In this document: positions 15,908 through 23,280 of the stretch, piece after piece
Numbering within the stretch: the stretch's first letter is position 1
How the letters are laid out: the number at the start of each line of letters is the position of its first letter
Source: Oscillospiraceae bacterium
Lineage (GTDB): Bacteria > Bacillota > Clostridia > Oscillospirales > Ethanoligenentaceae
Direction: 5' to 3'
Assembly (NCBI GenBank): GCA_003518885.1
Contig: DOXU01000265.1
Location: forward strand, 1 to 24,619
DNA: 24,619 bases
Notes under the pieces: model-generated
The model's input: only the letters and a program-made list of their open reading frames with translations
Told to the model about the DNA's origin: nothing
The model's database searches: none
Position numbers and translations under genes: made by a program

Positions 15908-17557
15908 CTATTTCTTTTCCTCTACTGGGATACCGCCCTTCATCGCCGCATTTAATAGAGAATCGAATGGATCTTCCACTTTTTTTTCTGCTTTGGTTTG
16001 AAAACTCGATTTAAATATCCCCACTTTGTAAGGTTTCCCCGTCGCCGTTCGCACAGCTTCCACCAAAGGCTTTTGATGCAGTGGCTGGCGAATGAGTTCC
16101 CCAAACATGGCATTTTGAGCATCAACCAAAACATGCTCACCGCGTAATACAGCTTTGGAATGCTCCAGAACTCCACGCAGGGGTGGGTCCAACTTCCCAA
16201 GAGCCTCAAGTACCTCTGGCCAACAAGACAAAGGCTGTGTTAGTGTGGCTTCCTCTGAAATCATGGGAGGAGTCACTATTGCTTTTGTTTCGACCTTTTT
16301 AATGATTTCCTCTTTTGGCATAGAAGAAGTCAAAGAGCTTTCTTTCTCAACCGTTACCTTTCGTGGTTCCGGTACCGCCGTGATTGGCAAACCTGCCGAC
16401 GAAGACACGGGGATTTGTGCGCCTTTTTTCAACTGTTCTTCCAACGTGGAAAGACGATCTGCCAATGAAGAAACCGAAATATCCCATGCCGGATTACAGA
16501 GTTTTAACAGACACATTTCCATTTCCACCCGTTTATCCGGTGTATATCGAAGGGCTTCAGCGGTTTTCGCCAACGTATCTAATGCATACAGCACAGTGGA
16601 TGGAGGTAACACCTGTGACAATGCCGCAAGCTGTTTCTCCTCCGATGGGGAAACAGCAACCGAACATCCCGCTTGCTTCCGCATAATGATACGAAAATGC
16701 CCAATTAATTCTTCACAAAGGCGATCCGCATCCTTAGAAGATGCATAAAGATCATCTAAAATGTCTAATGCAGCCTTGCCATCTTTTTTCTGCACCGCGG
16801 CTGAAAGCGCATATAGGTACTCCTCACCAGCCAGCCCTATTGCTTGTTTAATCGCCGTTTCATCTAGTGTTTCTATCTCATTCGAACGACAAGTATCTAA
16901 CAGGGAAAGCGCATCGCGCAAAGCGCCATCAGATAAACGCGCAATCGTATCCGCTCCATCTTTTGTTAAGGGAATCTTTTCTTCCTTTGAAACCTCCAGC
17001 AAACGTGCTGCAATATCCGCAGGGGGAATCCGCCTAAAATCAAATCGTTGACAACGCGATAAAATAGTGGCCGGAACCTTATGCACCTCTGTCGTTGCCA
17101 GAATAAACAGCACATAGGCAGGAGGCTCTTCCAGTGTCTTTAGCAAAGCACCCCACGCTCCCGCAGAAAGCATGTGGACTTCATCAATAATATATACACG
17201 GTATTTTGCTCGCGCAGGAGTGTATACTGTTTCTTCTCGCAATGTGCGGATGCTATCTACCCCATTGTTGCTAGCCGCATCAATTTCAACAACATCCGTA
17301 AAAGAACCATTATCAATTCCCTTACATGCCTCACACTCGCCACAAGGATCACCGTTCTTTGGATTCAGACAGTTTACTGCTTTGGCAAGAATTTTTGCGC
17401 AAGTCGTTTTTCCTGTTCCTCGAGAGCCTGTAAAAAGATAAGCATGTGCCACACGGTTTGCTCGCAATTCTCCGAGAAGCGTCGTGACAACTTGTGGCTG
17501 CCCTACAACATCAGCAAATACACGTGGTCTCCATTTTCGATATAATGCCTGATACAC
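15908..17557 (-). CDS. dnaX: DNA polymerase III subunit gamma/tau
   Basis: This 549-residue clamp-loader ATPase has Walker A GSRGTGKT at 44-51 and zinc cysteines 63, 72, 75 and 78. DEVHML is Walker B, and ATTEVHKVPATILSRCQRF carries sensor 1 and the arginine finger. A less conserved tail follows, where tau-type contacts to polymerase are expected. The frame is open to 17674, but the family starts at YQALYRKWRP. The matching codon is GTG at 17557, preceded by AGGGAGA. The upstream frame instead encodes the SRP RNA. An A8 run near the 3' end (15980-15987) is too late to make a short gamma form. It follows ffs and precedes ybaB and recR. Confidence 0.96.
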   Translation of the reverse strand: MYQALYRKWRPRVFADVVGQPQVVTTLLGELRANRVAHAYLFTGSRGTGKTTCAKILAKAVNCLNPKNGDPCGECEACKGIDNGSFTDVVEIDAASNNGVDSIRTLREETVYTPARAKYRVYIIDEVHMLSAGAWGALLKTLEEPPAYVLFILATTEVHKVPATILSRCQRFDFRRIPPADIAARLLEVSKEEKIPLTKDGADTIARLSDGALRDALSLLDTCRSNEIETLDETAIKQAIGLAGEEYLYALSAAVQKKDGKAALDILDDLYASSKDADRLCEELIGHFRIIMRKQAGCSVAVSPSEEKQLAALSQVLPPSTVLYALDTLAKTAEALRYTPDKRVEMEMCLLKLCNPAWDISVSSLADRLSTLEEQLKKGAQIPVSSSAGLPITAVPEPRKVTVEKESSLTSSMPKEEIIKKVETKAIVTPPMISEEATLTQPLSCWPEVLEALGKLDPPLRGVLEHSKAVLRGEHVLVDAQNAMFGELIRQPLHQKPLVEAVRTATGKPYKVGIFKSSFQTKAEKKVEDPFDSLLNAAMKGGIPVEEKK

Positions 17558-17597
17558 GGAAAAAGTCTCCCTAATAAATATAGTCGCACAATGCACT

Positions 17598-17722
17598 CGA
17601 ATATGCAGGTATGGACAAAATCCCGCGGCGCCCGGCGCAATCCGCTTAATGCTGCTCGGTTCCCCGCCTGACATGGTTCACAGCGCACCGCCGCACGGGC
17701 CGCCCAAACCTGCATATTCCGG
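17598..17722 (-). ncRNA. ffs: Signal recognition particle RNA (short bacterial type)
   Basis: On the minus strand, GAATATGCAGGT near the 5' end pairs perfectly with ACCTGCATATTC near the 3' end. The apex is the conserved SRP domain IV: GTGAACC, then CAGGC-GG-GGAA-CC-GAGCAGC with the GGAA tetraloop and both conserved internal loops. This is the Ffh binding site. The span between terminal arms is about 120 bases, so it is the short form without an obvious Alu domain. Exact ends are estimated. It lies directly upstream of dnaX, as in Bacillus and many other Firmicutes, and shares the promoter at 17763-17791. Confidence 0.93.
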
Positions 17723-17762
17723 CACACTCTACGACCGGTTTTCCGTTCTTCACGGTCTTTTC

Positions 17763-17791
17763 ATTATAATACATCTACATAAGAATGGCAA
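17763..17791 (-). promoter_or_regulatory. Promoter of ffs-dnaX-ybaB-NUDIX-recR
   Basis: Minus strand: -35 TTGCCA (17791-17786), 17-base spacer and perfect -10 TATAAT (17768-17763). Predicted transcription starts near 17756. A hairpin GACCG...CGGTC lies between this and the SRP RNA 5' end. Confidence 0.82.
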
Positions 17792-17852
17792 GAGAGGCTT
17801 TGTCGGAACACGGATCCAAACAAGAATCTTTTTTTGTGTCCTTCATATACGA

Positions 17853-17908
17853 TTGCAAAGCCCTATTTTCCATGGTAAAATAAGAAAACTAAAAGTTCTA
17901 TCTTATTT
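17853..17908 (+). promoter_or_regulatory. Promoter of pspA with downstream inverted repeat
   Basis: -35 TTGCAA at 17853-17858, a 17-base spacer and -10 TAAAAT at 17876-17881 fit a sigma-A promoter. An inverted repeat, AAATAAGA (17878-17885) and TCTTATTT (17901-17908), overlaps the -10 and start of transcription. It could be an operator or a small leader hairpin. No nearby regulator gene is evident. Confidence 0.6.
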
Positions 17909-17973
17909 GTGTCTGTTCATGCAAATAAGCCAACTACTTCAAAAAATAGTTTTACAACAGATGGAGGATCATG

Positions 17974-18642
17974 ATGGGCATTTTCGGACGCTTTACCAAA
18001 ATGACAGAGGCAAAAATCAATGAAAAATTGGATGATATAGAAAATCCAATCGAAATGTGCAACCAGCATCTGCGTGACATGCAAGAAAATTTCCGCAAAG
18101 CGCAACTCTCTTCTGCACAAGTCATCGGCAATGCACACCAAATTGAAAATGACTTAAAAGAAGCCAAAGTCGAATCTGCTGAATGGGATAAAAAGATACA
18201 GCTTGCCGTTTCAAAAGGAAACGACGAACTAGCAAAACGTGCGATCATGCGCAAACACGAAATCGATGAACGAGTGCAAAATCTCACCTCAACTTATGAA
18301 TCCGCTCATCAACAGGCAGAAAAACTGAAAGAAACCCTTACAGAACTTCAGGACGAAATCAATGTTACACGCCGCAAACGTGATGAATTAGAGGCACGTT
18401 ATAAAACGGCGGAGGCCTCCCAAAAAGTTAATGAAATTATCGCCAATGTCTCCACCAAAAAAAATTCAATTAATATGGATGATCTCGAAAAAAAAGTCGA
18501 ACGAAAGGAGAGTATGGCAGAAGGTCTTGGTGAATTGGCAGAAATGAAAAAAGATTCATTGGAAGACGATTTTGAAAAGCTAGAAAACGATAGCTTTGAT
18601 CTGGATGCTGAACTCTCCAAATATAAAAAATCAAACCCATAA
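17974..18642 (+). CDS. pspA: PspA/IM30-family envelope stress protein
   Basis: This 222-residue, highly charged, almost wholly helical protein starts MGIFGRFTKMTEAKINEKLDDIENP, the membrane-binding amphipathic start typical of PspA. A long coiled-coil hairpin (about 25-190) follows, then an acidic tail ending KYKKSNP. PspA/IM30/LiaH proteins form ESCRT-III-like rings and rods that stabilise damaged membranes. An in-frame ATG three bases earlier is too close to GGAGG (17963-17967), so the second ATG is preferred. It leads a unit with a small membrane protein 13 bases downstream. There is no pspF, liaRS or pspC gene in view, so regulation may differ from known systems. Confidence 0.92.
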   Translation: MGIFGRFTKMTEAKINEKLDDIENPIEMCNQHLRDMQENFRKAQLSSAQVIGNAHQIENDLKEAKVESAEWDKKIQLAVSKGNDELAKRAIMRKHEIDERVQNLTSTYESAHQQAEKLKETLTELQDEINVTRRKRDELEARYKTAEASQKVNEIIANVSTKKNSINMDDLEKKVERKESMAEGLGELAEMKKDSLEDDFEKLENDSFDLDAELSKYKKSNP

Positions 18643-18655
18643 GGCGGCTTAATGA

Positions 18656-19042
18656 ATGAAAAGTAAATTTCCCAAGTGGTTATCTCTGTTTTTTATTGGC
18701 ATTGTTATTTTTGCTGCCGGTATGGTAACGTTGCCTTCCCTTCCCGTTCAGGCACGCGGAAGTGCTGCACACTATTCTACCTCACCAAAAAGCGGATATT
18801 CAACCGGTGGCTATTCTGCTCCTAAAAGTAACACCGGCCATACTTATACTGGCGGTGACACCGGCGGTGGCACCTCCTATTCACATTCATATTCCTCCAA
18901 TCATTTTTTCTTTATTCCTTTCTTTCACTCGGGGGGATATTCAACCGGGAGCTCCATTTTTATTGGTATACTCAAGTTTATTATTTTTATTGTGGTTGTC
19001 TTTCTTCTTATTCGGTGGATCAGACGCAACACACGAAAATAG
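18656..19042 (+). CDS. Small Gly/Ser/Tyr-rich membrane protein of unknown function
   Basis: This 128-residue protein is not a recognised family. It has a basic start and a hydrophobic segment (about 8-29) ending near VQARG, which could be a signal peptide. A low-complexity Ser/Gly/Tyr/His/Thr region follows (about 32-83, with repeated GYST and TGGYS units), then FFFIPFF and a final membrane helix (about 102-120) followed by Arg/Lys-rich RWIRRNTRK. The central part should lie outside the membrane. AAGGCGG precedes the ATG, 13 bases after pspA, so it is almost certainly co-expressed. A role with PspA at the membrane is inferred from position only. Confidence 0.75.
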   Translation: MKSKFPKWLSLFFIGIVIFAAGMVTLPSLPVQARGSAAHYSTSPKSGYSTGGYSAPKSNTGHTYTGGDTGGGTSYSHSYSSNHFFFIPFFHSGGYSTGSSIFIGILKFIIFIVVVFLLIRWIRRNTRK

Positions 19043-19049
19043 CCATCCT

Positions 19050-19077
19050 AAGCTGTGCGAATTCGCGCAGCTTTTTT
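19050..19077 (+). terminator. Intra-operon terminator after the pspA pair
   Basis: AAGCTGTGCG pairs with CGCGCAGCTT (one G-T pair) around AATT and is followed by six T's. It lies only 30 bases before the next start. That leaves no room for a separate promoter between them, so it may be partly read through. Confidence 0.82.
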
Positions 19078-19106
19078 AATCATGAAATAGAAAGAGAGCA
19101 ATTGAT

Positions 19107-19745
19107 ATGGATCGCCATGACAAACAACAGTTGAAAGATGTGCAGTCACTTTATACCGACATTATTTTTGCCAAAGAAGAGCTGGATGGATTTGTGGAAG
19201 ACTCTGTTCTACAACAACGTACTTATATTCGTTGCCTGCCTGTACTACAAGAAATTATCGATCTTTCCAAGAGAATCGAGGAAGAAAATTCAGGTGGATT
19301 TTTTGACCGTCGTGGCAAGACAGACGAAAAAAAGCTCACCAAAGAATTGTTTGAGGGAAAGCGAACTTTTGAACAATTAGAAAACTGTCGTAAATGCAAC
19401 TGCTTTAAATGTGTACAGGAATGCAAAATGGAAGGCTGCAACCGTTGTGAACCTGGTTGCGGCTCCTCTATTCAAGAGTGCGACAATAAAACGGTCTCGG
19501 TTTACGGTATCAAAAATAAGACCATCCCGCTTACAGAAAATTCCACAGGCAAAACGAAGGTTTACCCTGTTCTTTCCATCATTTTAGATCAGGAATACAA
19601 ACAGCTTTATATCGTTCTAGATAACAATCCGGATAAACTTATTCTTTACTACTATCCCAACCCCTCTGGTGATACTTATGGTGAAATTACTGATATGGAA
19701 GATATGAATTTCGCCATCAAAGCCTTCGAAGAATCTTTACAATAA
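19107..19745 (+). CDS. Cysteine-cluster protein of unknown function
   Basis: This 212-residue protein is not a family I recognise. The N-terminal ~90 residues are charged and helical. A dense cysteine cluster follows with Cys94, 97, 99, 102, 106, 111, 114, 118 and 125 (spacing CX2CXCX2CX3CX4CX2CX3CX6C). The C-terminal domain (about 128-212) looks like mixed beta strands with an acidic end. There is no signal peptide, so it should be cytoplasmic. The cluster could bind two or three zinc ions or an Fe-S centre. Downstream of pspA and a small membrane protein, it may be a redox or metal sensor in the same response, but this is only a positional inference. Confidence 0.72.
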   Translation: MDRHDKQQLKDVQSLYTDIIFAKEELDGFVEDSVLQQRTYIRCLPVLQEIIDLSKRIEEENSGGFFDRRGKTDEKKLTKELFEGKRTFEQLENCRKCNCFKCVQECKMEGCNRCEPGCGSSIQECDNKTVSVYGIKNKTIPLTENSTGKTKVYPVLSIILDQEYKQLYIVLDNNPDKLILYYYPNPSGDTYGEITDMEDMNFAIKAFEESLQ

Positions 19746-19756
19746 CATATCCCTAT

Positions 19757-19795
19757 AAAATAAAAGCCACGGAAACAATCCGTGGCTTTTATTTT
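19757..19795. terminator. Bidirectional terminator containing the prfC stop codon
   Basis: AAAATAAAAGCCACGGA and TCCGTGGCTTTTATTTT form a 17-bp perfect stem with a five-base loop and A/T runs at both ends. It serves the cysteine-cluster gene and the convergent prfC. The prfC TAA (19796-19794) lies at the edge of this stem. Confidence 0.9.
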
Positions 19796-21407
19796 ATTCC
19801 TCTGGTGTTGGTGGAATCTCTAAAAATTCCACATCCCCATTTTCTCCAATCGTGCGCTGCATAAACCATTCATTTGTAAACAATGCCACTTGTCTACCAT
19901 AGCTATCCTGTACGACTAAAGCATCATTTGTATAACCAATGCGACCCGGTTCAAACTTTGCCGGTGTCACCCACCTTGCAAAGCCATAGGGTAGCCTATC
20001 CATCCGTACATCCACACGATATTCATTTTTCAAGCGGTATTCTAACACCTCAAACTGAAGAACACCAACTACCCCAACAATCAGAGATTCGTAGCTGGCA
20101 TTTGCCTGTTTGAACAGCTGGATAGCGCCTTCCTCTGCTATTTGCTCTACACCCTTTAAAAATTGCTTACGTTTCATGGCATCTTTGATTGTCACTTCGG
20201 CAAAATGCTCAGCCGGAAACATCGGAATACCAGCAAAATGAAAAACCTTTCCGGGTGGACAAAGTGTGTCTCCAATCTTAAAGATACCCGGGTCAAATAC
20301 ACCAATAATATCCCCAGCATACGCTTCCTTCACAATATTGCGATCCTGCGCCAAAAACTGCTGTGGTTGGGAAAGGCGGACATTTTTTTTCGTACGTGTC
20401 TGATAAATATTCATTTCTTTTTCAAATTTACCCGAACAAATACGAATAAAAGCAATGCGATCACGATGCGCTGGGTTCATGTTTGCCTGAATTTTAAATA
20501 CAAAGCCGGAAAAATCCTCTGTTGTGGGATCAATTGGCCCTTCGTCTGTATCTCGTGCAACAGGCGCAGGCGCATAAGAAAGAAAATCCTCCAAAAAGGT
20601 TTGTACACCAAAATTAGTCATGGCACTACCGAAATACATCGGTGTTAACTCCCCTTTTTTTACCTTTTCTAAATCAAATGCATCGCCTGCAGTATCTAAA
20701 AGCTCAATCTCTTCACAAAGCTGAGCATAAAGTTTTTCACCAAGTAACTCTTTAAATTGCGGATCATCTACTGCTCCGGTTGTCGCAGCAATCATTTTTT
20801 GTCCATGCCCTTCACTGGTAAAGAGCTCAATCCGCTTTTTCGCTCGATTGTAGACCCCACGAAAATCAGTTCCCGATCCAATTGGCCAGTTCATTGGACA
20901 AGAACGAATTCCTAACACCTTTTCAAGTTCTTCCATCAAATCAAATGGATCTTTTGCAAACCGGTCCATTTTATTGACAAAAGTAAAAATAGGAATACCG
21001 CGCATACGGCAAACATGAAAAAGTTTAATCGTTTGCGCTTCTATCCCTTTTGCTCCATCAATAAGCATAACGGCACTATCAGCTGCAACAAGTGTACGAT
21101 AGGTATCTTCACTAAAGTCCTGATGCCCCGGCGTATCCAGAATATTAATATGGTAATCATCATAGTCAAACTGCATCACACTGGAGGTCACTGAGATTCC
21201 TCTTTGCTTTTCGATCTCCATCCAGTCTGAAACGGCATATCGCTCCGCTTTGCGCCCTTTAACGGCTCCCGCCAAGCGAATGGCTCCACCATAAAGTAAA
21301 AGTTTTTCCGTCAGAGTCGTCTTACCAGCATCCGGATGCGAAATAATGGCAAATGTCCGGCGCTTATGGATCTTTTCTGCAAGTTCAGTATTCTGTGGCA
21401 CAAACAT
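19794..21407 (-). CDS. prfC: Peptide chain release factor 3
   Basis: This 537-residue translational GTPase recycles RF1 and RF2 from the ribosome after termination. The G motifs are visible: SHPDAGKTTLTEK (G1), SVTSSVMQFDYD (G2 region), DTPGHQDFSEDTYR (G3) and NKMDR (G4). Domain II and the RF3-specific C-terminal domain (YRLKNEYRVDVRMDRLPYGFARW) complete it. Met at 21407 (MFVPQNTELAEKI) is chosen because AAAGGTGG precedes it; two in-frame starts at 21422 and 21419 have no such site and add atypical residues. It is monocistronic, with a short GTCTG...CAGAC hairpin (21472-21486) upstream. Its promoter is unclear; a TAAAAT lies near 21455-21460. Confidence 0.95.
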   Translation of the reverse strand: MFVPQNTELAEKIHKRRTFAIISHPDAGKTTLTEKLLLYGGAIRLAGAVKGRKAERYAVSDWMEIEKQRGISVTSSVMQFDYDDYHINILDTPGHQDFSEDTYRTLVAADSAVMLIDGAKGIEAQTIKLFHVCRMRGIPIFTFVNKMDRFAKDPFDLMEELEKVLGIRSCPMNWPIGSGTDFRGVYNRAKKRIELFTSEGHGQKMIAATTGAVDDPQFKELLGEKLYAQLCEEIELLDTAGDAFDLEKVKKGELTPMYFGSAMTNFGVQTFLEDFLSYAPAPVARDTDEGPIDPTTEDFSGFVFKIQANMNPAHRDRIAFIRICSGKFEKEMNIYQTRTKKNVRLSQPQQFLAQDRNIVKEAYAGDIIGVFDPGIFKIGDTLCPPGKVFHFAGIPMFPAEHFAEVTIKDAMKRKQFLKGVEQIAEEGAIQLFKQANASYESLIVGVVGVLQFEVLEYRLKNEYRVDVRMDRLPYGFARWVTPAKFEPGRIGYTNDALVVQDSYGRQVALFTNEWFMQRTIGENGDVEFLEIPPTPEE

Positions 21408-21496
21408 CCACCTTTGCATCAAAATTGAATGCCTTTTTTATGGGCACTCCTTTTATTTTACCACATTCGATGTCTGAAAACCAGACAGAATGCCAA

Positions 21497-21525
21497 AAAG
21501 GAGAACGGACAAACCGTTCTCCTTT
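21497..21525 (-). terminator. Terminator of lrgAB
   Basis: On the minus strand, AAAGGAGAACGG and CCGTTCTCCTTT form a perfect 12-bp stem followed by TT. It lies 20-50 bases after the lrgB stop and before prfC. Confidence 0.87.
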
Positions 21526-21547
21526 ATTTACGATTCTAGAAGAGTTT

Positions 21548-22264
21548 TTATCCCCAAACATTCCACAAAAGTGTGAACAGAATTGGTGCAATAACAACTG
21601 TGATAATGCCCGCAACACCAATGGCCAAACTACTCATGGCGCCTTCATCTTCACCAAGTTCCAATGCCTTGGAAGTACCAACGGCATGGGAAGCAGTACC
21701 CATGGCAAGACCAACTGCAACACGGTTTTTAACCCGCAATGCTTTAAAGATGATGGGGCCAAGCACTGCACCAATAATACCGGACAGTAAGGTTGCCACT
21801 GCAGTAACTGCCTGAATGCCGCCAAGTGTATCACTTACACCCAACGCAATTGCTGTTGTAATTGATTTTGGCATTAAGGAAGCAGTTAGCTGCTGGTCTA
21901 ATCCGAATACTCTACAAAGAGCAAAAACGGATAAGAGGGAAGCAACCGATCCAACTGTGATACTGATTAAAATGACAGGTGCATATTTTTTAATCAATTT
22001 CACCTGATCAAAAAGTGGAACGGCCAGTATAACCGTTGCCGGGGTCAACAATAAGGTGATAAACTGACCACCCTGCATATAATCTTTGTAACTAATGTGA
22101 CAAATCACAACTACGGCGCAAACAATGATAACAGCCAATAATAATGGGTTGCAGAATGGCTGTTTTGTTTTCTTATAGATCAGCACGCCAATCGCATAAG
22201 CGGCAACCGAGATGGCGATACTAAACGCCGGGGCGGAATAAATTTGTTGTAACATTTGCATCAT
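21548..22264 (-). CDS. lrgB: LrgB/CidB-family membrane protein
   Basis: This 238-residue, very hydrophobic protein has about seven or eight membrane helices. It shows the LrgB-family signature SLMPKSITTAIALGVSDTLGGI and, near the end, GMASHAVGTSKALELGEDEGAMSSLA (here GTASHAVGTSKALEL...). The first codon shares ATGA with the end of lrgA, so the two are co-translated. LrgAB homologues were first described as holin/antiholin-like modulators of autolysis. In Bacillus subtilis (PftAB) and Streptococcus mutans they take up pyruvate. No lytSR genes are in view. Which role applies here is open. Confidence 0.93.
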   Translation of the reverse strand: MMQMLQQIYSAPAFSIAISVAAYAIGVLIYKKTKQPFCNPLLLAVIIVCAVVVICHISYKDYMQGGQFITLLLTPATVILAVPLFDQVKLIKKYAPVILISITVGSVASLLSVFALCRVFGLDQQLTASLMPKSITTAIALGVSDTLGGIQAVTAVATLLSGIIGAVLGPIIFKALRVKNRVAVGLAMGTASHAVGTSKALELGEDEGAMSSLAIGVAGIITVVIAPILFTLLWNVWG

Positions 22265-22686
22265 GAAGAAGCACCGTCTTTCACTGATTTCTGCGCTGCT
22301 GCTTCAGAATTATTAACAGCTGGCGTCTTTTTCTTACCTCTAGAAAATACCTTCATCATTGCTTGGGAAAGGACACCTGTTACCGAAAGTACAATGATTG
22401 TGGTAAAGAGAATGATAAGCAAATAAGGAACCAACACATGCTTGATTGTGCTGAAGTAAGCGATAATCGCTACACCACTAGGGATGAAGAAAAACGCCAT
22501 GTTCCCAATGAGGAACTTGCTGATCCAACGAATCTGTTTTTTCTTGAGAATGCCAAAATACAAAAGGAAAAACAAAATGCCCATCCCCCATACATTCCCC
22601 GGTACGGGTAGATGTGTCACTACGCTCACAACTTGTCCTGCTGCGCAAATGCCAAAAATGATACCGATCTGTGCCAATATTTTCAT
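22261..22686 (-). CDS. lrgA: LrgA/CidA-family membrane protein
   Basis: This 141-residue protein has four predicted membrane helices and the CidA/LrgA core LPVPGNVWGMGILFFLL at about residues 27-43 and FFIPSGVAIIAYF at about 67-79. The last ~25 residues are a charged, Ala/Lys-rich tail (from SRGKKKTPAV) longer than usual for the family. GGAGG at 22699-22695 is eight bases before the ATG. It is the first gene of the lrgAB unit and carries a long structured leader that can fold over its ribosome binding site. Function is as for lrgB: pyruvate transport or control of autolysis. Confidence 0.93.
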   Translation of the reverse strand: MKILAQIGIIFGICAAGQVVSVVTHLPVPGNVWGMGILFFLLYFGILKKKQIRWISKFLIGNMAFFFIPSGVAIIAYFSTIKHVLVPYLLIILFTTIIVLSVTGVLSQAMMKVFSRGKKKTPAVNNSEAAAQKSVKDGASS

Positions 22687-22811
22687 GCTTCATGCCTCCA
22701 TGGCTCCGATGCGCTTTGTGCGCAAAAGATTTAGGTGGATTCGCATCGCCCATGTGGCTATGCAAGCGTCCCGAGGCGATACTAAAACTGTCCAAAACGC
22801 GCTTCGATGAC
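22687..22811 (-). promoter_or_regulatory. Structured leader of lrgAB, candidate RNA switch
   Basis: About 125 transcribed bases precede lrgA. Three competing helices can be drawn on the minus strand. Stem A pairs ATCGCC (22780-22775) with GGCGAT (22750-22745). Stem B pairs CGATGCG (22748-22742) with CGCATCG (22713-22707) and shares bases with stem A. Stem C pairs GCCTC (22777-22773) with the Shine-Dalgarno GAGGC (22698-22694) and competes with stem A. Stem A would leave the site open; B plus C would close it. I recognise no known riboswitch class. It may also be chance pairing. Confidence 0.4.
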
Positions 22812-22817
22812 GGGTTC

Positions 22818-22846
22818 ATTTTACTATCCTTCATAATGAATTTCAA
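22818..22846 (-). promoter_or_regulatory. Promoter of lrgAB
   Basis: Minus strand: -35 TTGAAA (22846-22841), 17-base spacer and -10 TAAAAT (22823-22818). Transcription should start near 22811. Confidence 0.75.
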
Positions 22847-23150
22847 GAGAATCCTGCTTTATTTTTAACAATTTCCCTCTATTCAACAAATATCAAATTT
22901 TTCTTTTTATATATTTTGTGCATTATTTACATATTCATTCCCTTGTGTTCCCCTATTTTACTAGTTTCATTTTATTGGAAATATCCAAAATATTTCAAAT
23001 AATCGGAAAATGACAACTTTTTTTGTTGCTTAATCACAAATACTTTTTCCAATTGGTGGACTGTTTTCTTATAATATCCGTTCTTTATACTCGCCATCTG
23101 TTTACCCATTTGGGCAGGTTTTCTACATATATAGTTCTCCCTTTCTGCTC
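22847..23150. other. AT-rich intergenic region between lrgAB and gltB
   Basis: No reading frame is supported here. It contains an inverted repeat GAAATAT-5-ATATTTC (22978-22996), a poor promoter-like TTCCAA...TATAAT (23047-23075), and a short palindrome CCCATTTGGG near 23106-23115. Any of these could bind a regulator of the divergent genes, but nothing singles one out. Confidence 0.4.
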
Positions 23151-23179
23151 TTGCATATGCATAACAGGAATGTTATAAT
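23151..23179 (+). promoter_or_regulatory. Extended -10 promoter of gltB
   Basis: -35 TTGCAT at 23151-23156, a 17-base spacer and a perfect -10 TATAAT at 23174-23179 preceded by TGT (extended -10). The start of transcription is predicted near 23186, giving a leader of about 200 bases. Confidence 0.85.
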
Positions 23180-23220
23180 TGCACATAATACAATACAACG
23201 CGAAAAAGCCATAAATTTCT

Positions 23221-23260
23221 CATAGTTTGCAAAATTCAATGATGAATTTTCCAAACTGTG
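23221..23260 (+). terminator. Long hairpin in the gltB leader, possible attenuator
   Basis: Arms 23221-23238 and 23243-23260 pair over 18 positions with one mismatch and one G-T pair around loop ATGA, followed by TATTTTTA. It is AU-rich, but its length and the T-run allow it to act as a terminator between the promoter and gltB. Confidence 0.45.
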
Positions 23261-23280
23261 TATTTTTATGACTTTAATTA

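Noticed and set aside
15980..15987. A8 run near the 3' end of dnaX as a programmed slippage site for a short gamma subunit
   Set aside because: It lies only about 25 codons before the stop. A shift there would change only the tail and would not make a truncated clamp-loader form.
22687..22811. lrgAB leader as a c-di-GMP riboswitch because of GGGACGC followed by GCCAC
   Set aside because: The required 5' half (CACGCA...GGCAAACC) and tetraloop receptor are absent, so the likeness is only to one short segment.
22478..22846. Minus-strand frame of 122 residues overlapping the lrgA start
   Set aside because: It begins in the -35 box, is out of frame with lrgA and shows no family or ribosome binding site. 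The segment is better explained as leader RNA plus a shadow of lrgA.
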